The position numbers and the translations under genes are program-made. 64,000 nucleotides of DNA from Isoetes taiwanensis. Lineage: Eukaryota > Streptophyta > Lycopodiopsida > Isoetales > Isoetaceae. Shown one piece after another: positions 12,099 to 21,551 of the stretch (position 1 is its first letter; each line of letters begins with the position of its first letter). The DNA is taken from positions 2,170,001-2,234,000 of the forward strand of contig JAJEKV010000064.1 of assembly GCA_021234155.1 (NCBI GenBank), written 5' to 3'. The notes below the pieces were generated by a model. It made no database searches. It saw nothing but the letters and a program-made list of their open reading frames with translations, and was not told the DNA's origin.

Positions 12099-12475
12099 TT
12101 CATAACATTACTATACTCTAAATTTCAATAATTAAAAGACACATCATGGAGAAGAACAAAAGGGGTTTATTATATTATAAAATGGCTAAAATTTTGCCAG
12201 TCAAAATTTTACAATATCTTAAATGCAAGAAGCACAATACAATCATTCGGGGAACTAGGTCCTCCTTCTTCATCGTAGACCTAGGAGGTGGTGGTAGCGG
12301 TCGGTGTCGAGCGGGGTCACCCAGGATCTGTGGCAGCCGCAATAGATGCAACCTCACGGTGGATAGGCAGCGGCCAATGGGGCTGCCGTGAAGAAGCTTC
12401 ATGCTCATCCGGGCGCGATGTTACGACCTAAGGCCGTCGAGGCGAGATCCCGTCGCCGCAGTATATAAGTAAACG

Positions 12476-13639
12476 TCACGGTGGGGAGCTTCTTGTGCCC
12501 GGCGGTGTAGAGAGAGCACGGAGGGCCCACCATGAAGCTTCACCTCGGGACCTAAATCCGGGCCATAAAAGGACTTGCCCATGTCGAAAGGCTGACAAAA
12601 AGAAACGGGTGAGGTGGTTGCCCGATACCTTCCCTTGCGGGGTCTCTGATGTGGCCACCTCCTTATCCAAATCCATGGGAACCTCCTCTTCCTTAAGTTC
12701 TTGTTGCTTCTCCCTCACATGAGCAGGATTATGATATAAATCCTCTCCCTCGTCATCTGAACCCGAGGGAACCTCAACCATATTGATGTTTGGGACGTGA
12801 GGTCCCATAGCCGTGAAGGCATCTGGTGAGGGCTGAGAGGCCGGCTCCTGCATCACGAAGTCCCGAAGCCGTAGCAGTGTCTCGGCGGGTTCGATAGTCT
12901 CCTGGCGGAACTGGAGCAGATGCTGCACCTCCGAAGGTAACTCAATAGAAGTGAAGTCGATGAAATCATCCATGCAATACTCTGCAAGCTCATAAAGCAC
13001 GTGGTCTTTACGCTTGCGCCTAAATCCAGCCACCATGTGATAAGTCCAGATAATATCATCCAAGAGAAGATATTCTTGCCCTTGGTGATAAATAACTGGA
13101 AGGGCATCCAGCCCTGACAAGCCTACGGCTTGCTCACGGCGCGGTGGCAGCTCTTCCGCTAGCTGCTTCCAACGGGCGAAGTCGCCCATGCCTATATGTT
13201 CGTCTTCTCCTTCCTCGGAAGACTCAGGCAGTTTGCCTTTCTCTACAGGCAAGGTTTCATCCTCGACGTACTGGTCCATGAGGATAGCTAGGGCGAAGGC
13301 GACCTCAAGGTATTGCCGCCCCTGATGCTGCACAACGGGCAGGTGTTTGCCCCATCGGAGATTCCCCTTCAGCACATCATATGCATGGGTGTCCCCTCCT
13401 AACATCTCCCGGACTACCTCCCGCTCCAGATATAGTTGGGGAGGATCCCCAAGAGGAATACACAGAGGGAGCATCTCCTCCCTGTAGAAATCTAGAAATC
13501 CGGCATAATCCGGATGCCTCTGCATGTTGGCAAGGAGATCTAGGCGCTGGCATAGCAAAGGCCGCAGCAGGTCGAACGGGACTTGCGGATCCCATTGCTC
13601 TCCGTCATGGTACCAGGCGGCAAGGTCAGCGGCTGCCAT
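12476..13639 (-). CDS. A1 accessory 'WY protein', unknown function
   Basis: 387 residues in one open frame, opening MAAADLAAWYHDGEQWDP. Related proteins occur at the same place in C (33580-34044, MATADFRRWYSASAH) and B (about 47600-47962, MATPMFRRWYSATAH). Shared features are the N-terminal WY pair, a block near residues 40-60 ending in a Pro-Leu-rich turn, and a segment ending in a hydrophobic AxxxAIL/AAVAIFL helix. The motif LPVxxHQGxxYL occurs twice (HQGRQYLEVAFALAIL, HQGQEYLLLDDIIWTY), suggesting an internal domain duplication. The C-terminal third is acidic (SDDEGED). No catalytic signature or known fold is recognised. Confidence 0.75.
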   Translation of the reverse strand: MAAADLAAWYHDGEQWDPQVPFDLLRPLLCQRLDLLANMQRHPDYAGFLDFYREEMLPLCIPLGDPPQLYLEREVVREMLGGDTHAYDVLKGNLRWGKHLPVVQHQGRQYLEVAFALAILMDQYVEDETLPVEKGKLPESSEEGEDEHIGMGDFARWKQLAEELPPRREQAVGLSGLDALPVIYHQGQEYLLLDDIIWTYHMVAGFRRKRKDHVLYELAEYCMDDFIDFTSIELPSEVQHLLQFRQETIEPAETLLRLRDFVMQEPASQPSPDAFTAMGPHVPNINMVEVPSGSDDEGEDLYHNPAHVREKQQELKEEEVPMDLDKEVATSETPQGKVSGNHLTRFFLSAFRHGQVLLWPGFRSRGEASWWALRALSTPPGTRSSPP

Positions 13640-13846
13640 GGCGCTGAAAGGGAGGTGAGAGGAAGAGAAACAATCCTAACAATTGAAATGAACTTTTTAA
13701 AGTCCTTTTAACTCCTTTTATTTAGGCTGACGTCAGCATTCTTTTTCATTTTTAATATAAAATAATTAAGTTTTTAATACAAATAAAAAGTTTTTATTAA
13801 ATACCAAAAAAAAAATATTTACAATGTGGAGCCCAGCAAAAATATG
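13640..13846 (-). other. A1 spacer between WY protein and H3 ORF
   Basis: An AT-rich spacer contains the 12-base palindrome gctgacgtcagc (about 13729-13740), kept in A2 near 25049. It has a TGACGTCA core like a bZIP/CREB-type site. No ORF is seen. It may simply separate two translation units; a regulatory role is inference. Confidence 0.45.
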
Positions 13847-14347
13847 CTAAGGATGCTCCCCCCGAATCCTGCGGGCGAGGGCTAAATCCTTAGGCATTAT
13901 GGTTACCCTCTTTGCGTGGATCGCGCAAAGATTGGCGTCACCAAAAAGTGCCACGAGGTAAGCCTCCGCAGCCTCCTGAAGTGCCAAAATGGCAAAGGTC
14001 TGGAAGCGGAGGTCAGTCTTAAACTCCTGTGCAATCTCCCGGACCAACCTCTGGAAGGGCAGCTTCCGTATCAGAAGCTGTGTGGACTTCTGGAACTTAC
14101 GGATCTCCCGTAAGGCCACGGTACCGGGTTTATATCGGTGGGGCTTCCTCTGGGGAGCAGGGTTTGGAGGCGGCCCTCTTGGTGCAGGCACGGTCTTAGC
14201 CCCAACAGTCGGTCGGGACGTATCCACCCGCTGCTGCCTTCGATTGGAGCTCGCATTCTTACCAAAAGCACCGACAGTCCGTAACTTCTCCTTGTATTGA
14301 CTGCCAGTCTTCCGGGCTAACCCCTTCCTCCGGTGCTTAACGGTCAC
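13847..14347 (-). CDS. A1 retroelement-borne histone H3 fold protein
   Basis: 166 residues. From residue 70 ([14 protein letters not shown]) to the end (ARRIRGEHP) it aligns without gaps to the whole H3 globular domain; by eye about 83 of 97 residues match a plant H3.3 consensus from memory. Alpha-N, alpha-1 ([24 protein letters not shown]), loop 1 (KTDLRFQ), alpha-2 ([12 protein letters not shown]), loop 2 ([13 protein letters not shown]) and alpha-3 are all there. Nucleosomal DNA and H4 contacts R63, K64, R69, R72, R83, H113, K115 and T118 are kept. The first 69 residues are a basic Pro/Arg-rich extension without ARTKQ. Loop 1 has normal H3 length, so it is not CENH3. It sits in the fossil between the WY protein and the first ORF after the 5' LTR, so it is not a host histone locus. 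Confidence 0.93.
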   Translation of the reverse strand: MTVKHRRKGLARKTGSQYKEKLRTVGAFGKNASSNRRQQRVDTSRPTVGAKTVPAPRGPPPNPAPQRKPHRYKPGTVALREIRKFQKSTQLLIRKLPFQRLVREIAQEFKTDLRFQTFAILALQEAAEAYLVALFGDANLCAIHAKRVTIMPKDLALARRIRGEHP

Positions 14348-14664
14348 ATGCTCCGTGTGGGTTGGGCCCGACCCGCTTCAGATCCCGATCCCCCGTGGGT
14401 TCGTCCCGTCTTCTTTGAGCCTTCTTCTCCCTTTCGAGCCTCTCTCGTTCTTCCGGTACTCTCGGGCTCTCCTCGAGATCTTCCTGAATCGGGCGGGTGT
14501 TGGAAGGCCGGCCGAAAGAAGTTCAGCATGGTTACCGGTTGGTGTTGGTTCATATCAACGGATTGTTGTCGGGTAATCCGGTCGATATCGAGGATCGGGC
14601 TCCCACATGAAGCTCGAGAGCCTTCATGCCATTCGTCTGACGGGAACCTCAATTTCCACGCCAT
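14344..14664 (-). CDS. A1 basic linker ORF between tail-like ORF and H3 fold
   Basis: 106 residues. The C-terminal half is Arg/Lys/Glu/Gly-rich ([18 protein letters not shown]) and the N-terminal half mixed. It occupies the place of the long charged segment of B's tail ORF (48999-49694). I recognise no domain. It is plausibly the linker of the upstream accessory product; treated as a fossil piece. Confidence 0.45.
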   Translation of the reverse strand: MAWKLRFPSDEWHEGSRASCGSPILDIDRITRQQSVDMNQHQPVTMLNFFRPAFQHPPDSGRSRGEPESTGRTREARKGEEGSKKTGRTHGGSGSEAGRAQPTRSM

Positions 14665-14833
14665 CTATGACGCCAAAGCCGTCCCCTAAATACCGGTACT
14701 CCCTGCCACGAGTAGCTGTATCTGCTCACTCTACCTCCCGATGGTCATCCTCCCTGGCGAAGGCCCTAATGCGATCAGCTTCTGCCCTGATATCCTCCTC
14801 CTCGGTATGGCCCTCTTGCTGGGAGGATAGAAC

Positions 14834-15088
14834 TTAATCAAGATCATAACCATGTCGTTGCTCGACAAGGGTGTAAGAAAGCTGACGAAGGTTCAGCCGG
14901 ATCAGGAATGGCTCCGAGAAGTGATAGATAGGATAGGGAATCCTATCATTATTCTCAAACCGGTTCACCAACTCATCCAGAAGGATGTCGATAAAGGCCG
15001 GGTCGGTAGCCATGTGCCGGGCAATCAAGGCATAGATCTGCACTATGCTTAAGGTCTTTGGGTCTATGGTACTCTTGGTATTGGCCAT
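14834..15088 (-). CDS. A1 first ORF after the 5' LTR, start resembling an H3 tail
   Basis: The most likely start is the Met whose complement is at 15086-15088, because the sequence upstream reads as leader. It begins MANTKSTIDPK, matching MARTKQT at five of seven positions, then turns into a helical segment (LSIVQIYALIARHMATDP) of about 85 residues with acidic and Tyr-rich parts. In B the ORF at the same position starts with an exact H3 tail. Copy A2 keeps the equivalent at about 26234-26461. The likeness in A alone would be too short to trust; the position in B makes it notable. Confidence 0.5.
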   Translation of the reverse strand: MANTKSTIDPKTLSIVQIYALIARHMATDPAFIDILLDELVNRFENNDRIPYPIYHFSEPFLIRLNLRQLSYTLVEQRHGYDLD

Positions 15089-15289
15089 AACTGTGGTACC
15101 AAGGTCTACGGAGTCGGGCAGTGAGGCGCTTGTGGCGAAAGAGGCGGCAAAGAGGACGCTAGGGTTCGCAAGGCACAGGGGCGGAAGAGGAGGATCAGGT
15201 CTCCAGGGGCGATGGCGGCCGCCGGTTCGGGCGGTCTGGCTACCAAGACAAGGCGAAATAAGACAACTAAAAGAAATTTGAACGGCCAA

Positions 15290-15860
15290 TTAACTTTTGA
15301 AATTTTAGAATTTTCCTTATTAACTTTTTAATTTCATTATTATTATATGGCAAAATACTGCTAGCGGTGATACCTGGCCGGGCGCCGCTGCATTATACGT
15401 GCTCCCGCCGCCACCTGTGGGTCGCCGAAAAGCAAGCGGGCGCCGAGTTGACCTCGGGCGGGGCGCGTTGACTCCTCGCCAAGACGGTCGGGCGCCGATC
15501 GCATTTTTCGCTCTTCCACCATGACCGCAAGACGATAAAAAGCAAGCGGCGCCCGGATTGGTTTTCGGGCCTGCCCTTGACCGTTTTTTCGCCTGGAGAC
15601 GGCTATTCTAAGGTAATTTGAGTGCGCCCGATCCAATGGAACCACTTCCTCCCAGATCCAGCTACCCAATCGCCATTTACAACTCCTCCAATCTTGGGCC
15701 CTTTAAAACTATAACTTCTTAATTTAACCTAACACCAAACCAAACATCAAAGAGGACTGACAACACATCAACTTAGCCTCTTCCTAACTACCGCATTTCA
15801 CGGCGTTAGTGTTTGGGGTGCTATGATTTCGAGCACCGAAATCACGGCTCGATACCTTTG
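15290..15860 (-). other. A1 5' leader with initiator-tRNA-Met primer-binding site
   Basis: Next to LTR 2 the plus strand shows a degraded form of gctctgatacca (about 15846-15857), complementary to the minus-strand primer site TGGTATCAGAGC used with initiator tRNA-Met. The rest is leader with a GC-rich block (15361-15669) that repeats in A2 at about 26640-26920. A 102-residue open frame in that block has no recognisable domain and I do not call it a gene. Confidence 0.65.
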
Positions 15861-17427
15861 CGGACGCCTCCTCGAATATATACGACCCCCGGCCGTATAC
15901 ATACGGGGACTTCCCCCTCCCATGGCGACCATCGCGCCAGGAGCAGGGCCCTCCATCTAACCCGGGCCGTCTACGTAGAGACGCTCAGGTGAAGGACACG
16001 GAGGGGTCATTCGGCCCACGCCTTCGATGGGCGCCTACGTCGCGGAAGCATGAATACAAGGGTTGGCACACAGCATAAATCACATATAAATAACCACCAC
16101 GAAGGGTGGCACATCCATCCAAATACCAACGGCAAAGAATATGCATCTAAGACTAAGAAAACACCCAAAACCCAGGTTCTACCCCGGCTCAGACTCTAGC
16201 GGGGGAGCGACTCGAATCTTGGCATGGCGTTGGCTGGCATAGAACATCGGCTAGGGTTGTCCACTCCATCCGCCCCTCCTGTGCACACTTTGCAGATGGG
16301 TCGAGTCACGCTATGGCTTCGCTATAGCCTTCCGGAGACGTAGACTCTAGGGATCACCCTTTGAGTCTACTCCAGGTTCATGACACCTGGTCCGTTGAGG
16401 CAGGTCGGGGAGGCGTCCCCTTCCAGGATCACAGTGGTGTCGTGGGTGAGCTAGAGAATACGTGCCGCATCAGCGACCCCCGCATCCGTACCCGACTTAC
16501 TCACCCTAATTCTACTCAAAGTGCATGGTGCCCCATACGGGTCACACCACTACACCCAGGGAGTGTCAGACCCATACCTGGCCCTCCACGTGACCGGCTA
16601 TCAGGCCTAGCCCACTGTAGGAGTCTCAGGAGCCTTTTATGCTCATGCAAGACCCCACCCCCTACTTCACCACTGCGTCCCTTGTCTGGTGCTAAGCCAG
16701 ACCATAGCGTCTATGACCCGGTGGGCTCTTGTGCACAGGCCGAATCTAGTAGGGCATTTAAGGAAATACTAGGAGCATTCTATACTTGAGCTCAGAGGCC
16801 TCTACCCCCCTTTTAACCCCTGTTTACTGGAATTTACTGAACTAACTCATAGAGACATCGACCATTCCATAACAGAGCATCATTCATAATTGAACAATAT
16901 TCCTAGTTACCAAAGAAGGGTTAATCTGAACCAAAGCTAGTCAGACAAGAACACCAAAGTATTATTCTACAAATTGCAAATTAAACTACCACTGACCAGT
17001 GTTTCGGCTAGAGCCGTTGTCAAGGGGTGCCTCCATAGTCTTTGTCTTGGGGTGGCAAAGAAGCGGTTAAAGGGTGTCTTGGCGATTGGCGAGGTTCAAA
17101 GAAGCTGGTCCCCGAGCGCTTGCTTGCTTCCTGGTCTTTGGTTGGGTCAAAATTGGGGTGAGATGGGGTGTATATTTGTCACTTGGTGGCTTGGTTTAGA
17201 AACCCCCATGCTAGCCACCCAGGTTATGCCAAATGGCGCCTTCCCACCATTAGGTGTCTTAATAGCAAGTATTTAGGTAATTATCCTTTATAATTAAGTT
17301 AGCATAGCTAATTAAATCCATTGTGGCCAACCCCCTAGGTCAACATGCCCCATAGTGGTGTATCTATCTTTGGGTGACGCGTCAATATATTTATATTACA
17401 TACCGTATAAATACTTGGAACGTCACA
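15861..17427 (-). repeat. Family A LTR 2, shared by both tandem copies
   Basis: About 1567 bases, closely matching LTR 1 and LTR 3 over the whole length. It serves as 5' LTR of copy A1 and 3' LTR of copy A2. Its right edge abuts the same polypurine tract as LTR 1. No target duplication flanks it, as expected for an internal LTR of a tandem array. Confidence 0.9.
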
Positions 17428-17944
17428 TTCTCCCCTCCTTAGAATTAATCTTTGTCCTCAAAGATTGGGTTTTGATAGAATTATAGCAAAACACATTATG
17501 AAGGAAGGTAATTCCTTATTTTCGAAGATAATATATTAAAACTTTAAACTTTAAAACAGTTTAAGCACCGAGGTGCATTTCACATGATTATGATAGTGAA
17601 ACAGTTCAAGGACCGAAGTCCAATATCAACACCAGAGTAGCACAAGAACAAAACATGTAGACAACATAAAAGTAGACAAATCGGGTCATCAGTAACCCTT
17701 TATACATGGGCAGGTCACGTACTGCTCACTGGCCTGCACATGTCAATACATCAGTATGTAGATAGTGTAAGTAGGTTGTGGTTGAAGGGACCACCCCCTA
17801 TATAAATAATGAAAAAAAATAAATAAAAACTATACTACATGGTTTCCAAGCAGTTCGTGGTCATGTCCACATTGACAGTACACCACGTCCTAGGGAACAC
17901 GAAGGTGATCCCATCATTGGTCACTATTATCAACTATGATGCAT

Positions 17945-18643
17945 CTACCCCTGTTCCGCATACTTCTTGGCGAAACAAGTCTTGCACTTACCGCCGGAAG
18001 CGGGGTTGATCGCATCGTTGATGGTGCGGCCTTGAGATTCCCGCATGAAGTCCGGATAGTGCTTGTCAAGGTCTATCTTCATTACCCACGTAGCATCCTC
18101 AACTGGTAAGTGTTTCCACTTAACCAAGTATTGCAACATTTGAGTCCTTCTGGTTTGTTTGTAAGCTCGATCAAGAAGAGCTTCAAGGACTATCTCGAGT
18201 TGCTCCTCCGTCATTTCTAGGAGGGTTGGGGTGTCCAAAACCTCCTCTGGATCAGGAGTGTGTTGCTTGAGAAGACTCACGTGAAAGACTTTATGGATCT
18301 TCAAGCGGGGCGGCAAATCCAAGCGATATGCCTGCTCTCCAACACGGTCAATAATCTTGAACGGTCCAGCACATCGGGGTGCCAACTTCTTACAGTTACC
18401 AATCTTAAGCTTGGCTTGTTTCACCTTAATCTTAAGCCAAACTGATTCGCCCACCTGGAAATTGCGTGGGGTTCTGTGTTTGTCGGCCACACTCTTCTGA
18501 CGACTGCGTGCCGCTAATAAATAATCACGAACTTCTTCGACCAGCGCTTGCATCTCTAAGAGGAGTTGTTGAGAAATCTCTACTTTAGAGACGGGGTTAT
18601 GCCATGTATCTGGGGTAAGGCATTGATAACCATAATTTATCAT
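17945..18643 (-). CDS. pol: A2 integrase C-terminus with chromodomain-like end
   Basis: 232 residues in one open frame: the integrase tail ([32 protein letters not shown]), the GPFKIIDRVGEQAYRLDL and KIHKVFHVSLLK blocks, then a chromodomain-like core LQYLVKWKHLPVEDATWV with the aromatic Trp present. It ends with about 40 residues rich in Lys and Cys (KCKTCFAKKY). This is the clearest A-family view of the chromodomain. Confidence 0.9.
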   Translation of the reverse strand: MINYGYQCLTPDTWHNPVSKVEISQQLLLEMQALVEEVRDYLLAARSRQKSVADKHRTPRNFQVGESVWLKIKVKQAKLKIGNCKKLAPRCAGPFKIIDRVGEQAYRLDLPPRLKIHKVFHVSLLKQHTPDPEEVLDTPTLLEMTEEQLEIVLEALLDRAYKQTRRTQMLQYLVKWKHLPVEDATWVMKIDLDKHYPDFMRESQGRTINDAINPASGGKCKTCFAKKYAEQG

Positions 18644-18664
18644 AAAGGGGACATCACGGAAGAT

Positions 18665-19105
18665 TCACGCTTCATCTTTGTTATAAGCAAACTCGACCAG
18701 ATAAATATAGTCAGCCCATTGTGATTGCTTACTCCACACATAACTTCTTAGCATATCCTCTATAATGCGATTGGTCCGCTCTGTTTGGCCATCTGTTTGA
18801 GGATGATATGCTGTGCTCATAGCAAGCTTGGTCTGAATGGTGGTAAAGAAATCTTTCCAGAATGCGCTCACAAATTTGGGATCCCTATCCGACACAATTA
18901 CTCGTGGCATTCCGTGTAATCGGAAGATTTCCTTGGCGAAAAGCAGAGCAGTATCAAAGGCGGTATCCGTGGTACGGCATGGCAAGAAATGAGCCATTTT
19001 GGACAATTTGTCGACCACAACCATTAAGGCATCATATCCTCGGAGAGTTCTTGGAAGGCCCACAATGAAATCCATGGTTATTACTTCCCATTTGGCGTTG
19101 GGCAC
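18665..19105 (-). CDS. pol: A2 integrase catalytic core
   Basis: 146 residues almost identical to copy A1, with DDE contexts MDFIVGLPRT, VSDRDPKF and [10 protein letters not shown]. It supports the two internal regions being recent duplicates. Confidence 0.92.
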   Translation of the reverse strand: MPNAKWEVITMDFIVGLPRTLRGYDALMVVVDKLSKMAHFLPCRTTDTAFDTALLFAKEIFRLHGMPRVIVSDRDPKFVSAFWKDFFTTIQTKLAMSTAYHPQTDGQTERTNRIIEDMLRSYVWSKQSQWADYIYLVEFAYNKDEA

Positions 19106-19283
19106 ATCCAGAGGTTGTAGCTCACAGGATTCTTAAGCGATTACGCTTTTAGTCTGGCGGCATACGACACTTTGCCTAATGTATCGGCAATGTCCTTCTT
19201 CATAGAAGGCAGAAATAGCTGGAACGAATCTTAAAGTAGGTTTTCATAAACCTGCGTGTCCGGCTATAGGGCTATTGTGCGTG

Positions 19284-19900
19284 TCATGAAGAATGAGTTT
19301 CCAGGTACTCCTGAAGTCTGCGGTACACACAACTTATCCTTGTGATATAATAAGTTGCCCTCCTTCTTATAGGCACGAAAAGCGTCGCGCTCTGCATCCG
19401 TGCGAGCTTCTTTAGCCAAACTATCCCAAATGTCACAGAACTCCGGATCCGCGGGCCAAGGTGCGCTCTATCGTTTGCCAAACTCAGCGGTAAGCGTAGA
19501 AATGGCATTGCAATGGGTTCGGGTCACCAAGGGATGGTGACAATGCATCATAACCACATTGTGCTTGCCGGGCTTGTACATAATCTCGAAATCATACTCC
19601 TCCAAGAATTCCATCCATCTTCTTTGTGAGAGGTTAAGATTTGGCTGAGTGAATAAATAAGAGGAGACTTTGATGATCAGGTGTCCAATTGGAATCTTCT
19701 ACCAAGAAGGTAGTGTCTCCATATCCATGAGAGTTACAGCGGCTAACAATTCTGATCATGGGTAGGATATCGTTGCTCTGTCTCGTTCATCTTCTTTGAA
19801 TCGTAGGCAATTACCCTCCCCTCCTGCATTAGGACCCCACCGGTGGCAATTTTACTGGCATCTGTTGCCACTAGCTTATCCTGTTCAGGATCGGGTAATG
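19284..19900 (-). CDS. pol: A2 RNase H and integrase zinc-finger region, degraded
   Basis: DNA similarity to A1 (7896-8537) is continuous, and RNase H words such as those around the DTDHQSL and ADALSRH segments are recognisable, but only short open pieces remain. Fossil with several breaks. Confidence 0.8.
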
Positions 19901-19949
19901 TGAGAACTGGTGCTGATGTTAGGGCATCCTTAAGATGCTAGAAACTTTG

Positions 19950-20948
19950 CTAAACTTTCGTCTTCCAGTGGTCCATCCAATCCTTCACCTTCTCCTGCTT
20001 TGTGAGATTTGTAAGAGGAGCTGCAATCTTCGCAAAATCCTTTACAAATTTTCGATAGTAGCCTGCTAATCCCAAGAAATTCCGGACTTCGGAAACATTG
20101 CCTGGAATAGGCCATTCCCTTACGGCCTCTATCTTTGCGGGGTCTGTAGCAATTCCCTCTGCGGAAATGATATGGCCTAAATAATCAACCTTCGGAGTGG
20201 CGAACTTGCACTTAGAGAACTTAGCATAAAGTTGATGACGTCTCAGCTTTTGTAGGGCCAATTTAAGATGTTTCTCATGTTCTTCAAGGGTCTTACTGTA
20301 GATGAGAATGTCGTCGAAGAAGATAACAACAAAATCATCCAAGTATTGTTGGAAAACATCATTCATTAGGCGCATAAACGTTGCTGGGGCATTAGTTAAT
20401 CCAAAAGGCATAACTGTAAATTCATAATGCCCATACCTAGTGCGAAAAGCGGATTTATGGATGTCCTCCTCCTTGATCCTTATCTGATGGTATCCGGAGC
20501 GAAGGTCAATCTTTGAGAAATACTTAGCCCCTTGTAACTGATCCATTAGGTCATCTGCCCGAGGCAAAGCATAGCAATTCTTGATGGTATGCTTGTTAAG
20601 TTGCCGGTAATCAATACACATCCTCAGTGAGCCGTCCTTTTTCTTAACAAAGAGAATAGGGGCGCCAAAAGGCGATACACTAGGTCGGATGAAACCTAGG
20701 TTTAATAACTCTTGAAGTTGCTTCTTAAGTTCTGCCAATTCTGGAGGACTCATACGGTACGGAGCCTTGCTGGTAGGCTTGGTACCTGGTTCTAAAGCTA
20801 TTTCACATTCCACCCCTCTAAAAGGAGGAAGCTTCTGAATCTCATCCGGAAAAAGATCACCAAATTCGCGGAGAAGATTAGCAATCCCCTCTGGGAGGGC
20901 GTCGATTACCTGTTTTTGCTTAGCATCTGCCTCGATGGAAGCAAGCAT
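19950..20948 (-). CDS. pol: A2 reverse transcriptase
   Basis: 332 residues in one open frame from the protease-RT connector to the start of RNase H. It includes [46 protein letters not shown], the catalytic [11 protein letters not shown], and the thumb/connection segment [19 protein letters not shown]. The same region in A1 is in more than one piece. Confidence 0.93.
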   Translation of the reverse strand: MLASIEADAKQKQVIDALPEGIANLLREFGDLFPDEIQKLPPFRGVECEIALEPGTKPTSKAPYRMSPPELAELKKQLQELLNLGFIRPSVSPFGAPILFVKKKDGSLRMCIDYRQLNKHTIKNCYALPRADDLMDQLQGAKYFSKIDLRSGYHQIRIKEEDIHKSAFRTRYGHYEFTVMPFGLTNAPATFMRLMNDVFQQYLDDFVVIFFDDILIYSKTLEEHEKHLKLALQKLRRHQLYAKFSKCKFATPKVDYLGHIISAEGIATDPAKIEAVREWPIPGNVSEVRNFLGLAGYYRKFVKDFAKIAAPLTNLTKQEKVKDWMDHWKTKV

Positions 20949-21537
20949 AACGATTCCTTGTGTATAGCTTTATGTAACTGCCTGATGGACATAGACTGCG
21001 GGATAGGGTTGAGAGGTTCACCTTTATTGATTACGCGAGCTCCATTAGCTGCATTGAAGGTAACTTCTCTCTTCGATCTATGTTCGCTTTTTGCGGATGC
21101 CGAGAATTCCATACCAACAATGAGGTCATATTTGCCAATATCCATCAATTCAGCACCTAAAGCAACGGTGCACGGGAGTTGCATGTTGAGATTGATGCGG
21201 CGACCATGGGTATGCGACCTTACCAGCGGCTAGAGTGGCGGGTCTCGGGCCGGGACCTTAATGTTTCTAGGCGTAAGACATGGGCCATCCTAGGAGAAGC
21301 AAAATTATGTGTACTTCTGTATCCATAAGAATTACAAAAGGCTTCTTGTCTACTTGGCCTATGGTAGAAAAATGAAGGTGACTTTCGGCATTGCCGGGTT
21401 TCTAAATTTGCAAGGATATGAGGCCTTACCGTGAATGTAATGGAGCCTCCTCCTCGACGGGTTGTGTTGCTTGAGGTCATCCCAATCGAGGTCGGCCATG
21501 GCCCGGTGGGCGTCTGCGTGACATAAGGACAGTGCAT
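20906..21537 (-). CDS. pol: A2 protease region, degraded
   Basis: DNA matches A1 protease. The C-terminal segment [14 protein letters not shown] is readable in one open piece and the active-site surroundings ([15 protein letters not shown]) in another. Fossil with several breaks. Confidence 0.75.
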
Positions 21538-21551
21538 GAAGTGTCACGGCC

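Noticed and set aside
13847-14347. A host histone H3 gene located here
   Set aside because: It lies between the LTRs of a Gypsy element, in a fixed order with gag and pol, is repeated in the tandem copy, and has relatives at the same position in elements B and C. A host histone gene would not be expected in that setting or with such a tail.
13847-14347. Family A H3 as CENH3
   Set aside because: Loop 1 has the ordinary H3 length and the alpha-1 and loop-2 words are canonical H3; CENH3 would carry a longer loop 1.
15361-15669. 102-residue ORF in the A leader
   Set aside because: It lies in GC-rich leader DNA, has no domain, and the A2 counterpart does not keep a comparable frame.
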